From contig NZ_SRXU01000003.1 of the NCBI RefSeq assembly GCF_004792695.1, forward strand, positions 186,001 to 250,000: a stretch of DNA of 64,000 bases. Direction: 5' to 3'. The stretch's first letter is position 1, and every line of letters starts with the position of its first letter. Of the stretch, positions 16,197-24,937 are shown one piece after another. The DNA is from Sphingomonas naasensis (GTDB lineage Bacteria > Pseudomonadota > Alphaproteobacteria > Sphingomonadales > Sphingomonadaceae). The position numbers and the translations under genes are program-made. Under the pieces are notes generated by a model. It saw only the letters and a list, made by a program, of their open reading frames with translations. It had not been told where the DNA came from and did no database searches.

Positions 16197-17648
16197 ATGA
16201 AAGCCCGCCTGATCCTGTTCGCCTTCGGGGACTTCGCGTTCAATCTCTACTGGCAGAGCATCATGCTCTTCCTGCTCTTCTACTATACCGACGCGCTCGG
16301 GCTGCCGATGACGACCGCCGCGGCGATCTACACCGCGGCATCGATCTGGGACGGCATCGCCAGCTTCATCGCCGGCGAGGTGACCGACCGTCGGCCGCCC
16401 AAAGGCGGCTATGGCCGGGTGCTGATCCTCGGCAGCGTGCCGCTGGGGCTCGCCTGCATCCTGACCTATGCGCCGCTCGGCACCGGTCCGGGCGGGCTGG
16501 CGCTGGTGGTGATCGGGCATTTGCTGTTCCGCACTGCCTATGCGGCGCTCAACGTGCCCTATCTGGCGATGGGCGCGCGGATCAGCGTCGACAGCCGCGA
16601 CCGCGCCTTCGTCGCAGGCGCGCGGATGTTGTTCGGGACGCTCGCCTGGGTGGTGGTGGCGCGCGGCACCGTGCCGATCGGGACATGGCTCGGCGGCGGC
16701 ACGGCGGCGGCGGCGAGCTATCTCTGGGCGGCGGTGCTGTTCGCGGTGCTCGGCACGGCGATCCTGATGCTGGTGGGCGCGACCTATCGCGAGGACGCCG
16801 TGCCCGCCGCCCCTGCCCCACCCTCGGTACGCGCGAGCATCGCCAGCCTCGCCGCCAACCGCGCCTTCGTGACGCTCAACCTCGCGATGATGGCGATGAT
16901 CGTCGCGGTGACCGTGCTCAACAAATCGGTGCTCTATTACTTCAAATATTTCCTCGGCAGCGACGCCGCCGGGCAGAGCGCGCTGGCGTGGATGGGCGTG
17001 GTGAGCGCCGTCGCCGTGCCCTTGTGGATGCTGCTCCAGCGCGTGCTGGGGACGCGCGCGCTATGGTTCGTCGCCGCAGCGCTGTGCATGGCGGGGCTGA
17101 CGCTGTTCGCGGCGGTGCACATCGACCAGCCGCTGGCGATGCAGCTGTTCCTCGTCGGCATGCAGGCGGTGATCGTCGGGCTGCATTTCGCTTTCTGGGC
17201 GATGCTGCCCAACACGATCGAATATGGCGAGCAGGCGACCGGGCTCCGCGTCGAAGGCGCGGTGTTCGGCGCCGCCGCCCTGCTCCAGCGCGTCGCGATC
17301 GGGCTGGCGACGATGATCCTCGGCATGGGGTTCGACAGCGCCGGCTATGTCGCGAATGTCGAACAGAGCGCGGCGACGCTCGCCGCGATGCGCTGGACGA
17401 TCGCGCTGGTGCCGCTCGGCGCGCTGGCGCTTTCGTGCCTGCTGATGCTGCTCAACCCGCTCGGCAAGGGCGCGCATGCGCGGATCGTGAAGGGGCTGGA
17501 GCGGGGATCAAGATCCTCCCTCGAGAACCGGGGGAGGTGGCAGGCGCAGCCTGACGGAGGTGGCCTCTCCGCGAGCGAAGCACCCGGGGAGAGGCCCCCT
17601 CCGTCGCCTTCGGCGCCACCTCCCCCGCTACGCGAGGGAGGATTTTAG
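16197..17648 (+). CDS. GPH-family (MFS_2) sugar:cation symporter
   Basis: A membrane protein of about 483 residues of the glycoside-pentoside-hexuronide:cation symporter family (melibiose carrier-like), with twelve predicted helices. Family features visible are the N-terminal FGDFAFNLYWQS, the SIWDGIASFIAGEVTDR loop and FWAMLPNTIEYGEQATG. ATG 16197 is used; ATG 16185 is also in frame. The last 45 or so codons run through a palindromic repeat (17513-17643) and encode a charged, proline-rich tail foreign to the family, so the ancestral C-terminus probably lay near residue 440. It probably brings sophoro-oligosaccharides or glucose products into the cytoplasm together with the neighbouring GH3/GH144 enzymes. 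Its stop overlaps that of the convergent GH3 gene. Confidence 0.87.
   Translation: MKARLILFAFGDFAFNLYWQSIMLFLLFYYTDALGLPMTTAAAIYTAASIWDGIASFIAGEVTDRRPPKGGYGRVLILGSVPLGLACILTYAPLGTGPGGLALVVIGHLLFRTAYAALNVPYLAMGARISVDSRDRAFVAGARMLFGTLAWVVVARGTVPIGTWLGGGTAAAASYLWAAVLFAVLGTAILMLVGATYREDAVPAAPAPPSVRASIASLAANRAFVTLNLAMMAMIVAVTVLNKSVLYYFKYFLGSDAAGQSALAWMGVVSAVAVPLWMLLQRVLGTRALWFVAAALCMAGLTLFAAVHIDQPLAMQLFLVGMQAVIVGLHFAFWAMLPNTIEYGEQATGLRVEGAVFGAAALLQRVAIGLATMILGMGFDSAGYVANVEQSAATLAAMRWTIALVPLGALALSCLLMLLNPLGKGAHARIVKGLERGSRSSLENRGRWQAQPDGGGLSASEAPGERPPPSPSAPPPPLREGGF
17513..17643. repeat. nested palindromic repeat element
   Basis: A 131-base nested inverted repeat. Outer arms are ATCCTCCCTCG (17513-17523) and CGAGGGAGGAT (17633-17643). 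Second arms are CGGGGGAGGTGGC (17529-17541) and GCCACCTCCCCCG (17615-17627). Inner pairs GACGGAGG/CCTCCGTC and GGCCTCTCC/GGAGAGGCC follow. Elements of this look are scattered between genes in sphingomonad genomes, which is family knowledge; copy number cannot be checked here. It lies exactly between two convergent genes, encodes the C-terminal tail of the transporter, and could form a strong RNA hairpin acting as a bidirectional terminator. Confidence 0.8.
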
Positions 17649-19936
17649 CCCTTCACCAGCTCGAACTGGGCATGGACGCCCTGCGCTTCGGCCGAGGGGG
17701 CGATCCAAACGTCGAACATGCCCGGCTCCACCGTCGGCTTGTTGTCGCGGCCGTAGAAGAGCAGCAGCGAACGCTTGATCCGGAAGGTCACTGTCTCGGA
17801 CGCGCCGGCGGCGAGCTTGATCTTGCGGAACGCCCGCAGCTCGCGGACCGGCCGGGTGATGCTCGCCGCGCGATCGTGGATGTAGAGCTGGACGACCTCC
17901 TCGGCGGCGCGGGTGCCGCGGTTGGCGATCGTCGCGCTGACGGTCAGTTCGCCGTCCCACGCCAGCGTCGGTGCGGCCTGCAGGTTGGCATACTCGATCT
18001 TGCCATAGGTCAGCCCGTGACCGAACGGATAGAGCGCCTTGTTCGGGATCCCGCGATAATGCGCCTTGTACGGCTCGAGCTTGTCGTCCGACGGGTTCGG
18101 CCGGCCGGTGGGCTTGTGCGCATAATAGAAGGGCTGCTGGCCCGGCGAGCGCGGGAAGCTGCACGGCAGGCGGCCGGCGGGGCCATATTCGCCGAACAGC
18201 ACATCGGCGGTGGCGTTGCCGCTCTCGGTGCCGAGGAACCAGGTGACGAGGATCGCCGGCGCGTTGGCCACCGCCCCCTGCAACGCGAGCGCGCGGCCGT
18301 TCTTGAGCACCACGACCACCGGCTTGCCGGTCGCGGCGACCGCCTCGGCGAGCGCCTGTTGCGGCGCGGGGACGACGATCTCGGCGCGGGACTGCGCCTC
18401 GCCCGACATGTTCTCGCTCTCGCCGATCGCGAGCAGCACGATATCGGCGGCCTGCGCCGCCGCGACGGCGGCGTCGATCCCGCCGGCGATCGCTTCCTCG
18501 ACGCCGGAGCCGGCCGTGACGGTGACGCTGTTCCTGTCGGCGACCGCCGCGCGGACGCCCTCGGCCAGATCGACGGCATAGTCCTGGCCGCCATAGACCA
18601 CCCACGGCCCGTTGAGATCGTGCTTGCCCGACGCGAACGGGCCGATGATCGCGATCTTCTTGCCCGATTTGGGCAGGGGCAGCAGGTCGCCTTCGTTCTT
18701 GAGCATCACGATCGACTTGCGGCCGGCCTCACGCGACAGTGCGATCGCCGGTTTGGTGCGCGAGCGCGCCTTTTCGCGCTTCACGTCGATGCGGCGGAAA
18801 GGATCGTCGAACAGGCCGAGCGCGGCCTTGATCGCGAGGACCTTGCGCACCGAATCGTCGAGGCGCGCCTGCGGCACTTCCCCGGCCTCGACCAGCTCGG
18901 GCAGATGCTTGCGGTAGAAGCCGCTGGTCATGCTCATGTCGACCCCGGCGAGGAAGGCGAGCTTCGCGGCCTCGCGCGAATCCTTCGCGAAGCCGTGATC
19001 GATCATCTCCATGTCACCGGTGTAATCGGAGACGACGAAGCCCTCGAAACCCCATTCGCCGCGCAGGATGTCGCGCATCAGCCATTCGTTGGCGGTCGAA
19101 GGAACGCCCGATATCTCGTTGAACGAAGCCATGAACGACAGCACGCCGGCGTTCACCGCGGCGCGGAACGGCGGCAGATAGATCTCGCGCAGCGTGCGCT
19201 CGGAAATGTCGACGGTGTTATAGTCGAGCCCCGCCTCCGCCGCGCCATAGGCGGCGAAATGCTTGGCGCAGGCCATCATCGAATCGATCGCCTTGAGATC
19301 GGGACGCTGGAAGCCGCGGACGCGCGCGTCGGCCATCAGCACGCCGAGATGGACGTCCTCGCCGGCGCCTTCCATCGTGCGGCCCCAGCGCTGGTCGCGG
19401 GCGATGTCGACCATCGGCGCGAAGGTCCAGTCGATGCCCGAGGCGGCGCCTTCGTACGAGGCCATGCGCGCGGTGCGCTCGGCGAGATCGGGCTCGAAGC
19501 TGGCCGCCTCGCCCACCGGCACCGGGAAGATCGTGCGATGGCCGTGGATCACGTCGGCGGCGAAGAGCAAAGGAATCTTGAGCCGCGTCTCCTTTATCGC
19601 GACGCTCTGCATCTGGCGCGCCATCTCGGCACCGTTGCCGTTGAACACCCCGGTGAGCTGCATCTGGCGGACTTCGTCGAGCTGCTGCTCGAAACCGGGC
19701 GCGTTGCCGGCCGGATTGAGCGCGGTCGCGACCCCGCCGCTCCATGCCGCGGGCATGATCGTGAGCTGGCCCGCCTTTTCGGCGAGCGTCATCTTCGCGA
19801 CCAGTCCATCGACGAACGCAGGCACCGGCAATCGCGCCGCGGCCTGGAACAGCGCACGCGCGGGGCTGGAGACCCAAGCCGCGACCGCACCCGCACCCAT
19901 CAGCGCCGCGCGTCGCGAAATCTTGGTGTCGAACAT
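17645..19936 (-). CDS. bglX: GH3 beta-glucosidase (BglX-like), Tat-exported
   Basis: A GH3 enzyme of 763 residues, BglX-like. The N-terminus ISRRAALMGAGAVAAW is a twin-arginine signal. The barrel has AADVIHGHRTIFPVPVG and KHFAAYGAAEAG, both typical of BglX, with nucleophile Asp304 in FVVSDYTGDM. The alpha/beta sandwich (MLKNEGDLLPLP) and a C-terminal Fn3-like domain (PFGHGLTYGKIEY onward) complete the architecture. BglX-type enzymes hydrolyse short beta-glucans; several prefer sophorose and longer beta-1,2-gluco-oligosaccharides, which fits the GH144 gene nearby. It is divergent from the lacI gene, with a LacI-type operator at 20031 between them. Confidence 0.93.
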   Translation of the reverse strand: MFDTKISRRAALMGAGAVAAWVSSPARALFQAAARLPVPAFVDGLVAKMTLAEKAGQLTIMPAAWSGGVATALNPAGNAPGFEQQLDEVRQMQLTGVFNGNGAEMARQMQSVAIKETRLKIPLLFAADVIHGHRTIFPVPVGEAASFEPDLAERTARMASYEGAASGIDWTFAPMVDIARDQRWGRTMEGAGEDVHLGVLMADARVRGFQRPDLKAIDSMMACAKHFAAYGAAEAGLDYNTVDISERTLREIYLPPFRAAVNAGVLSFMASFNEISGVPSTANEWLMRDILRGEWGFEGFVVSDYTGDMEMIDHGFAKDSREAAKLAFLAGVDMSMTSGFYRKHLPELVEAGEVPQARLDDSVRKVLAIKAALGLFDDPFRRIDVKREKARSRTKPAIALSREAGRKSIVMLKNEGDLLPLPKSGKKIAIIGPFASGKHDLNGPWVVYGGQDYAVDLAEGVRAAVADRNSVTVTAGSGVEEAIAGGIDAAVAAAQAADIVLLAIGESENMSGEAQSRAEIVVPAPQQALAEAVAATGKPVVVVLKNGRALALQGAVANAPAILVTWFLGTESGNATADVLFGEYGPAGRLPCSFPRSPGQQPFYYAHKPTGRPNPSDDKLEPYKAHYRGIPNKALYPFGHGLTYGKIEYANLQAAPTLAWDGELTVSATIANRGTRAAEEVVQLYIHDRAASITRPVRELRAFRKIKLAAGASETVTFRIKRSLLLFYGRDNKPTVEPGMFDVWIAPSAEAQGVHAQFELVKG

Positions 19937-20030
19937 TGGAATTCCTCTCCCTGAAGGGCGCGCCCCAACCCGGCGCGAGCAAGCGACTCACAAACGCCAC
20001 ACGCAACTTTTTTGCTTGTTGCGGCCGTCC

Positions 20031-20042
20031 GTAACCGGTTAC
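20031..20042. promoter_or_regulatory. LacI-type operator GTAACCGGTTAC
   Basis: A perfect 12-base palindrome with a central CG, lying between the divergent GH3 (start 19936) and lacI (start 20126) genes. It is shared with sites at 21203, 30471 and 32255, so it is probably the operator of the adjacent LacI protein, including autoregulation. Confidence 0.75.
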
Positions 20043-20125
20043 ATAACCTTTGTCGGGCGAGGATTGCAATCGCCCTTGCGGTCTGAAACGTAGGAAACAT
20101 GCGCGAGACCGGGAGCAGGAGGAAA

Positions 20126-21139
20126 ATGGGAGAGGCCACCATTCGCGATGTCGCCCGCCGCGCCGAGGTTTCGGTCGCGTCGGTTTCGCGCGCGCTCAAC
20201 GGCCTCAACAATGTTCGCGGCGAGACGCGCGAGCGGATCGTCGCCGCGGCAAAGGAACTGGGGTACGTGCCCCACGCCGGCGCGCGCAGCCTCAGCCTCG
20301 CCCGGGCGCATGCGATCGGCGTCGTCCTGCCCGACCTCCACGGCGAATTCTTTTCCGAATGCGTGCGCGGCATGGACCGCGAGGCGAGCCGGCGCGGCTA
20401 TGTGCTGCTGCTCTCGAACATGCATGACGACAGCGAGCAGTCTGCCGCGGCGCTGCGCACGATGCGCGGCCGGGTCGACGGGCTGCTGGTGATGGCGCCA
20501 CACATCACCCCCGAATCGCTCGAGCGCGCGCTGCCGGCGGCGTTGCCCGCGGTATTGATCAACGCGCCCGGCGAAGTCGCCGCGCGGCCGGCGTTGCGGC
20601 TCGACAACCATGCCGGCGCGCACGCGATGGTCGAGCATCTGCTGGCGGGCGGCTATCGCCACATCGTCCATATCGCGGGGCCCGAGAGCAATGTCGACGC
20701 GCAGGAGCGGCTGCAGGGCTATCGCGACGCGCTCGCCGCCCTCGCGCCAGACATGCCCGTGCGGGTGATCGCCGGCGACTTCAACGAGGAAGCCGGCGAG
20801 GCCGCGGCGCGGCAGATCCTCGCCAGCCACGAACCCTGCGACGCCGTGTTCGCCGCCAACGACATGATGGCGATCGGCTGCCTCCACACGCTGCGCCAGG
20901 CGGGCAAGCGCGTGCCCGAGGACATCGCCGTCGCCGGCTTCGACGATGTGCCGCTGGCACGCTATCTCGCGCTCACCACGATCGAGGTGCGCATCGCCGA
21001 GATCGGCGCGCGCGCGGTCTCGCGGCTGGTCGACATGCTCGAGGGCAAGGGCCCGGGCGGCGGCGTCGAGCTATACGCGCCCGAGCTCATCGCGCGCGCG
21101 ACCACCGCCGCACGCACCGGCGCGACCGCCCATGGTTGA
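20126..21139 (+). CDS. LacI-family regulator of the glucan regulon
   Basis: A repressor of 337 residues. The headpiece reads TIRDVARRAEVSVASVSRALNG with hinge GARSLSLARA, then a sugar-binding domain (about residues 60-335) with ANDMMAIG and AVAGFDDVPLARY, the usual LacI/GalR segments. ATG 20126 follows AGGAGG at 20117-20122. An upstream ATG at 20099 would add nine residues before the headpiece and is less likely. The gene sits next to a GTAACCGGTTAC operator and upstream of another copy before GH144. It probably represses GH3, GH144, the TBDR at 27490 and the halogenase at 30661 until a gluco-oligosaccharide is present. The effector is inferred from the neighbours. Confidence 0.92.
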   Translation: MGEATIRDVARRAEVSVASVSRALNGLNNVRGETRERIVAAAKELGYVPHAGARSLSLARAHAIGVVLPDLHGEFFSECVRGMDREASRRGYVLLLSNMHDDSEQSAAALRTMRGRVDGLLVMAPHITPESLERALPAALPAVLINAPGEVAARPALRLDNHAGAHAMVEHLLAGGYRHIVHIAGPESNVDAQERLQGYRDALAALAPDMPVRVIAGDFNEEAGEAAARQILASHEPCDAVFAANDMMAIGCLHTLRQAGKRVPEDIAVAGFDDVPLARYLALTTIEVRIAEIGARAVSRLVDMLEGKGPGGGVELYAPELIARATTAARTGATAHG

Positions 21140-21202
21140 CCGCGCCCCTATCCTCGCGCGGCGGACGACGCCTGGCCCGGCGCGCTTTTCGCGTGCCGTT
21201 GA

Positions 21203-21216
21203 TGTAACCGGTTTCA
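21203..21216. promoter_or_regulatory. LacI-type operator TGTAACCGGTTTCA
   Basis: A near-perfect 14-base palindrome (one mismatched pair) matching the 20031 and 30471 sites. It lies 68 bases upstream of the GH144 start and 14 bases before the hairpin at 21230. Confidence 0.65.
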
Positions 21217-21229
21217 AAACACCCCTCCT

Positions 21230-21266
21230 GGGAGGCGACGTCTCTGGCGTCGCCTCCCGTTTTTTT
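21230..21266 (+). terminator. intrinsic terminator between lacI and GH144
   Basis: GGGAGGCGACG (21230-21240) pairs perfectly with CGTCGCCTCCC (21248-21258) across a 7-base loop and is followed by seven T (21260-21266). It may end the lacI transcript. But it also lies downstream of the operator and only 17 bases before the GH144 ATG, so a transcript starting at the operator-controlled promoter would pass through it, as in a leader attenuator. Confidence 0.85.
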
Positions 21267-21283
21267 GGGGTATAGGGAAAGAC

Positions 21284-22720
21284 ATGATCGATCGACGCGC
21301 GCTGCTCACTCGCTCCTCGATGCTCGCGGCGGCGGGAGCCCTTCCCGCCTGCACGCCGACTGCCCGGCCCGGTGCCGCCCCCGCCGGCAACGCCCTCCCC
21401 GCATTCTATGCGGATATCGAGGAGCGGACGTTCCGCTGGTTCTGGGATACGGTGAATCGCAAGAACGGGCTGGTGCCCGATCGCTGGCCGACGCTGAGCT
21501 TCTGCTCGATCGCCTCGGTCGGCTTGGGGCTCACCGCCTATCCGATCGGTGTCGAGCGCGGCTGGTGCACCCGTGCCGAGGCGCGCGATCTGACGCTTAC
21601 CACGCTCCGCTTCTTCTGGAATGCGCCGCAGGGGCCCGAGCCGACCGGCAAGACCGGCCATAAGGGCTTCTTCTACCATTTCATCGACATGGAGACCGGC
21701 GCGCGCTTCCGCGACGTCGAGCTGTCGAGCGTCGATACCACGCTGCTCCTGATGGGAGTGCTGTTCGCCGGCCGCTATTACGACCGCGACGATGCGGTAG
21801 AGGGCGAGATCCGCAAGCTGGCGCAAGCGCTCTATGCCCGCGCCGACTGGAACTTCTTCCGCAGCGACGGCCGCAAGCCGGTGTCGATGGGCTGGCATCC
21901 CGAGCGCGGGCTGATCCCCGCCAGCTGGACCGGCTTCAACGAAGGCATGTTCGTCTATGTGCTCGGCCTCGGCGCGCCCGAGCATCCGCTGCCCGCCGAC
22001 AGTTGGCAGGCGTGGACCGCAACCTATCCGCGTTCGTGGCGCGGCGACGGCCCGACACGCCACCTCGCCTTCGCGCCGTTGTTCGGCCATCAATACAGCC
22101 ATATCTGGGTCGATTTCCGCGGCATCCAGGACATGGTGATGCGCGAGGCGGGGCTCGACTATTTCGAGAACAGCCGCCGCGCGACCTTCGCCAACCGCGC
22201 CTATTGCACCGCCAATCCGAAGAATTGGGACGGCTGGTCGAAGGACGTCTGGGGCCTCACCGCCTGCGACGGACCGGGCAATTACGAGCGTCCGTTCAAG
22301 GGCGAGACGCGCGAATTCTTCGGCTATGCCGCGCGCGGGCCGCTCGGCCAGCCCGACGAGCGCGACGACGGCACGCTGGCGCCGACCGCCGCGCTGGGTT
22401 CGCTGCCGTTCGCGCCCGAGATCGTCATCCCCTGCGCCGAAGCGCTGCGCCGCGAGCACGGCGACCGGATCTACGGGAAATACGGCTTCCTCGACTCGTT
22501 CAACCCGAGTTTCCGCTTCACCGACGTGCGGCTGGAAACCGGCACCGTCGATCCGACGCATGGCTGGGTGGCGAAAGACCATCTCGGCATCGATCAGGGG
22601 CCCATCCTGCTCCAGGCCGCCAATTACCGGAACGACTTCGTCTGGCGGCACATGCGCGAGGAGCCGGCGATCCGCCGCGGGCTGACGCTGGCGGGGTTCA
22701 AGGGCGGCTGGCTGGGCTAG
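21284..22720 (+). CDS. GH144-like endo-beta-1,2-glucanase, lipoprotein
   Basis: A protein of 478 residues. The N-terminus has a signal peptide with a lipobox (GALPAC, Cys at about 23), so it is probably membrane-anchored. The rest matches the glycoamylase-like domain (PF10091), an (alpha/alpha)6 fold: FRWFWDTVNRKNGLVPDRWP, SIASVGLGLTAYPIGVERGW, then FFYHFIDMETG and the conserved C-terminal YGFLDSFNPS and HLGIDQGPILLQAANYR. Characterised members (GH144, for example CpSGL of Chitinophaga) are endo-beta-1,2-glucanases. With the BglX-like GH3 and the GPH symporter it makes a plausible beta-1,2-glucan degradation set. Regulation: LacI-type operator at 21203 plus a terminator-like leader. Confidence 0.85.
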   Translation: MIDRRALLTRSSMLAAAGALPACTPTARPGAAPAGNALPAFYADIEERTFRWFWDTVNRKNGLVPDRWPTLSFCSIASVGLGLTAYPIGVERGWCTRAEARDLTLTTLRFFWNAPQGPEPTGKTGHKGFFYHFIDMETGARFRDVELSSVDTTLLLMGVLFAGRYYDRDDAVEGEIRKLAQALYARADWNFFRSDGRKPVSMGWHPERGLIPASWTGFNEGMFVYVLGLGAPEHPLPADSWQAWTATYPRSWRGDGPTRHLAFAPLFGHQYSHIWVDFRGIQDMVMREAGLDYFENSRRATFANRAYCTANPKNWDGWSKDVWGLTACDGPGNYERPFKGETREFFGYAARGPLGQPDERDDGTLAPTAALGSLPFAPEIVIPCAEALRREHGDRIYGKYGFLDSFNPSFRFTDVRLETGTVDPTHGWVAKDHLGIDQGPILLQAANYRNDFVWRHMREEPAIRRGLTLAGFKGGWLG

Positions 22721-22731
22721 AGGCCCGTGCG

Positions 22732-23613
22732 TCAGCTGAGGATCGCCTCGATCGCCTGGCGCTCGTTCGCGACGAAATCGAACAGCGCCGAGACGCGCGC
22801 GGTGCGGCGAAGCGCGCGCGTGGTCAGCAGCTTCCATGTGCGGGCGAGCTCGGGGACGGGACCGAACAGCCGCACCAATGCCGGATCGGCATCGGCGATG
22901 TTCGCGGGCAGCGGCGCGATGCCGATCCCCGAACGCACCGCCTGCAACAGGCCGAGCACGCTGTTCACCCGCGCCGCGACATGCGCCTCGCCGGCCACTT
23001 CCCGAAGCCAGGCGACGACGCGGTGCTGCGACAGCGTCTCGTCGAAAGTGACCAGCGAATGCCGGGCCAGATCGGCGACGTTCGCGGGCGCGCCGCGCCG
23101 ATCGACATAGGCGTTGCTGGCATAGACTGCCCAGACCGAATCGGCGATCTTGCGCCCGATCAGATCGGCGTCGGTGTCGCCCGATCGAAAGGCGACGTCC
23201 GCATCGCCCCTGGCGAGATCGAGATAGCGATCGCTGGTGACGAACTCGACCTGAAACTCGGGGTGCAGCGCCTGGAAGCGCTCGATAAGCGGCATCAGCC
23301 GCGGCACGATCGGTTCGGGGCAGGTGACGCGGATCAGTCCGGCTTCGATATGCGCGGCCTCCCCCGCCTGCCGCATCAATCGCTTGACCGCGGCGTCGAC
23401 TGCCTCGGCCTGCGGAAGAAGCAGGGCGCCGAAGCTGGTGAGCGCATAGCCCGCGGGGGTGCGAGTCATCACCGGCTGGCCGAGCTGCGCCTCGAGCGCC
23501 ATCAGCCGGCGCTGCACGGTCGATTGATTGACTCCGAGCGCCCGCGCCGCGGCGATGGTGCTGCCGTGGCGCGCCACCGCGAGGAAGTGCCGCAGATGAT
23601 CCCAGTCGAGCAT
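22732..23613 (-). CDS. LysR-family transcriptional regulator
   Basis: A regulator of 293 residues. The N-terminal winged helix-turn-helix reads LRHFLAVARHGSTIAAARALGVNQSTVQRRLMALE, the canonical LysR headpiece, followed by a LysR_substrate effector domain (about 90-285). The recognition sequence with QRR and the GYALT segment resemble the DsdA/GcvA-like subgroup of LysR proteins. ATG 23613 begins directly at MLDWDHLRHF; an open extension upstream is out of character. It is divergent from a small secreted SnoaL-like protein gene (23712), the most likely target, although no T-N11-A palindrome was pinned down. Confidence 0.92.
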   Translation of the reverse strand: MLDWDHLRHFLAVARHGSTIAAARALGVNQSTVQRRLMALEAQLGQPVMTRTPAGYALTSFGALLLPQAEAVDAAVKRLMRQAGEAAHIEAGLIRVTCPEPIVPRLMPLIERFQALHPEFQVEFVTSDRYLDLARGDADVAFRSGDTDADLIGRKIADSVWAVYASNAYVDRRGAPANVADLARHSLVTFDETLSQHRVVAWLREVAGEAHVAARVNSVLGLLQAVRSGIGIAPLPANIADADPALVRLFGPVPELARTWKLLTTRALRRTARVSALFDFVANERQAIEAILS

Positions 23614-23711
23614 GCCCGCACCCGCAAATTCGCGGCCCCTTGGTAGCAAGCTTGCGGCTCCCGCGCAGCCCCGTTCCCGCCTAGCCTGCACGCGCCCGGA
23701 AAAAGGAGGCG

Positions 23712-24173
23712 ATGATGCGGTGGTTCGGATCCCTGATATTGCTCCTCATCGCCGCGCCGACGGCCGCGCAGGACGAGGCGAGTCTGCGCAAGGCGGATGC
23801 CGCCCAGCACGAAGCGGCGCGCACCCGCAACGCCGATGCGCTCGCGGCGATGATGCACCCCGATTTTCAGGTGAACTCGCCCGAAGGCGAGATGTGGTCG
23901 CGCGAGAAGACCATCGCGCTGTGGCGCAACCGCGGCATCGGGCATGATCGCTTCGACCGGACCGTGGAGAGCGTCATCCTCGACGGCGATGTCGGTGTCG
24001 TGGCGGGCAGCGAGATCGTCCAGCCGTCGACCGACAGCATCGCCGGCAAGCGCCGCGCGGACGGCGCGCAGCCGGTGCGGCGCCGTTTCACCAACGTCTG
24101 GCTGTGGAAGGACGGGCGCTGGTGGTTCCTCGCGCGCCATGCGAACGAGATGGTCAAGGCCCCGGCGAAATAA
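23712..24173 (+). CDS. secreted SnoaL/DUF4440-like protein
   Basis: A protein of 153 residues. A signal peptide (LILLLIAAPTAAQ, cleavage near residue 20) precedes an NTF2-like cone fold: helices with AAQHEAARTRNADALAAMMHPDFQV, then FTNVWLWKDGRWWFLARHANEMV, typical of DUF4440/SnoaL-like proteins. Members can be enzymes or ligand binders; no function can be assigned. GGAGG at 23705-23709 lies two bases from ATG 23712 and five from the next ATG (23715), which is the better-spaced start. Divergent from the LysR gene. Confidence 0.82.
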   Translation: MMRWFGSLILLLIAAPTAAQDEASLRKADAAQHEAARTRNADALAAMMHPDFQVNSPEGEMWSREKTIALWRNRGIGHDRFDRTVESVILDGDVGVVAGSEIVQPSTDSIAGKRRADGAQPVRRRFTNVWLWKDGRWWFLARHANEMVKAPAK

Positions 24174-24181
24174 GCGGTCGG

Positions 24182-24898
24182 CTACGCGATCGCCGCACGC
24201 ATCCTGGCTACGATCGCGCTGTCGGTCTCGCGGCGTGGACCGGTCGCGAAGCCGAGTCGCAGGGTGGTGGCGTCGGGCTCGGGACCAGGGCGGCTGGCCG
24301 AGCCATGTACCTCGCGCACGCCGGTCCCGGCGATGATGTGCGCGACATTGGCAGGGGTGACGCCCGATCCGGCGATGATCGCGATCCGATCGCCGGCGGC
24401 TTCGACCATCGCGGCGAGCGTCGCGAGGCCCTCGATCGCCGAACGTTCGCCGCCCGAGCTGAGGATCTTGTCATAACCCAGCGCCGCAGCCTCGCGCACC
24501 GCGGCGACCGGGTCGGGCACGCAATCGATCGCGCGGTGGAGGACGATCGCCCCGTCGCGCGCGGCGTCGCGGAAGCGCGCCAGCGCATCGCGGTCGAGCG
24601 TGCCGTCAGGCGTGAGCGCGCCGACCACCACGCCGGCAGCGCCCTGCGCGAGCGTAAGCCGTATCTCCTCGATCATCATCTCCGCCTCACCCTCGACGAG
24701 GACGAAGCCACCGGCGCGCGGACGGATCATCGCATGTGTCGGGCAGCCGCTGCGCACCGCCTCGGCGATCAGCGCCGCGGACGGCGTGAGCCCGCCCAGC
24801 TCGAGCGCAGAGCACAGCTCGAGGCGATCGGCGCCGCCGGCAACGGCCGCAGCGAGGCCGGCGGAATCATCGACACAGATTTCGAGAAGCGTAGGCAT
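24182..24898 (-). CDS. cutC: CutC family protein
   Basis: A protein of 238 residues covering the full CutC TIM barrel: LLEICVDDSAGLAAAVAGGADRLELCSALELGGLTPS at the N-terminus, then MIRPRAGGFVL, GVVVGALTPDG, LHRAIDC and LSSGGERSAIEGL in order. CutC was named for copper homeostasis in Escherichia coli, but that role has been disputed and its catalytic activity remains unclear. In sphingomonads and Bacteroidetes it is often next to carbohydrate genes, as here beside a GH43 enzyme. It is convergent with the DUF4440 gene and 39 bases downstream of the GH43 gene, so it may be the last gene of that operon. Confidence 0.9.
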   Translation of the reverse strand: MPTLLEICVDDSAGLAAAVAGGADRLELCSALELGGLTPSAALIAEAVRSGCPTHAMIRPRAGGFVLVEGEAEMMIEEIRLTLAQGAAGVVVGALTPDGTLDRDALARFRDAARDGAIVLHRAIDCVPDPVAAVREAAALGYDKILSSGGERSAIEGLATLAAMVEAAGDRIAIIAGSGVTPANVAHIIAGTGVREVHGSASRPGPEPDATTLRLGFATGPRRETDSAIVARMRAAIA

Positions 24899-24937
24899 GG
24901 CGGCTTCCTAGGCAAGCGCCACGCGACGGGGAAGAGG

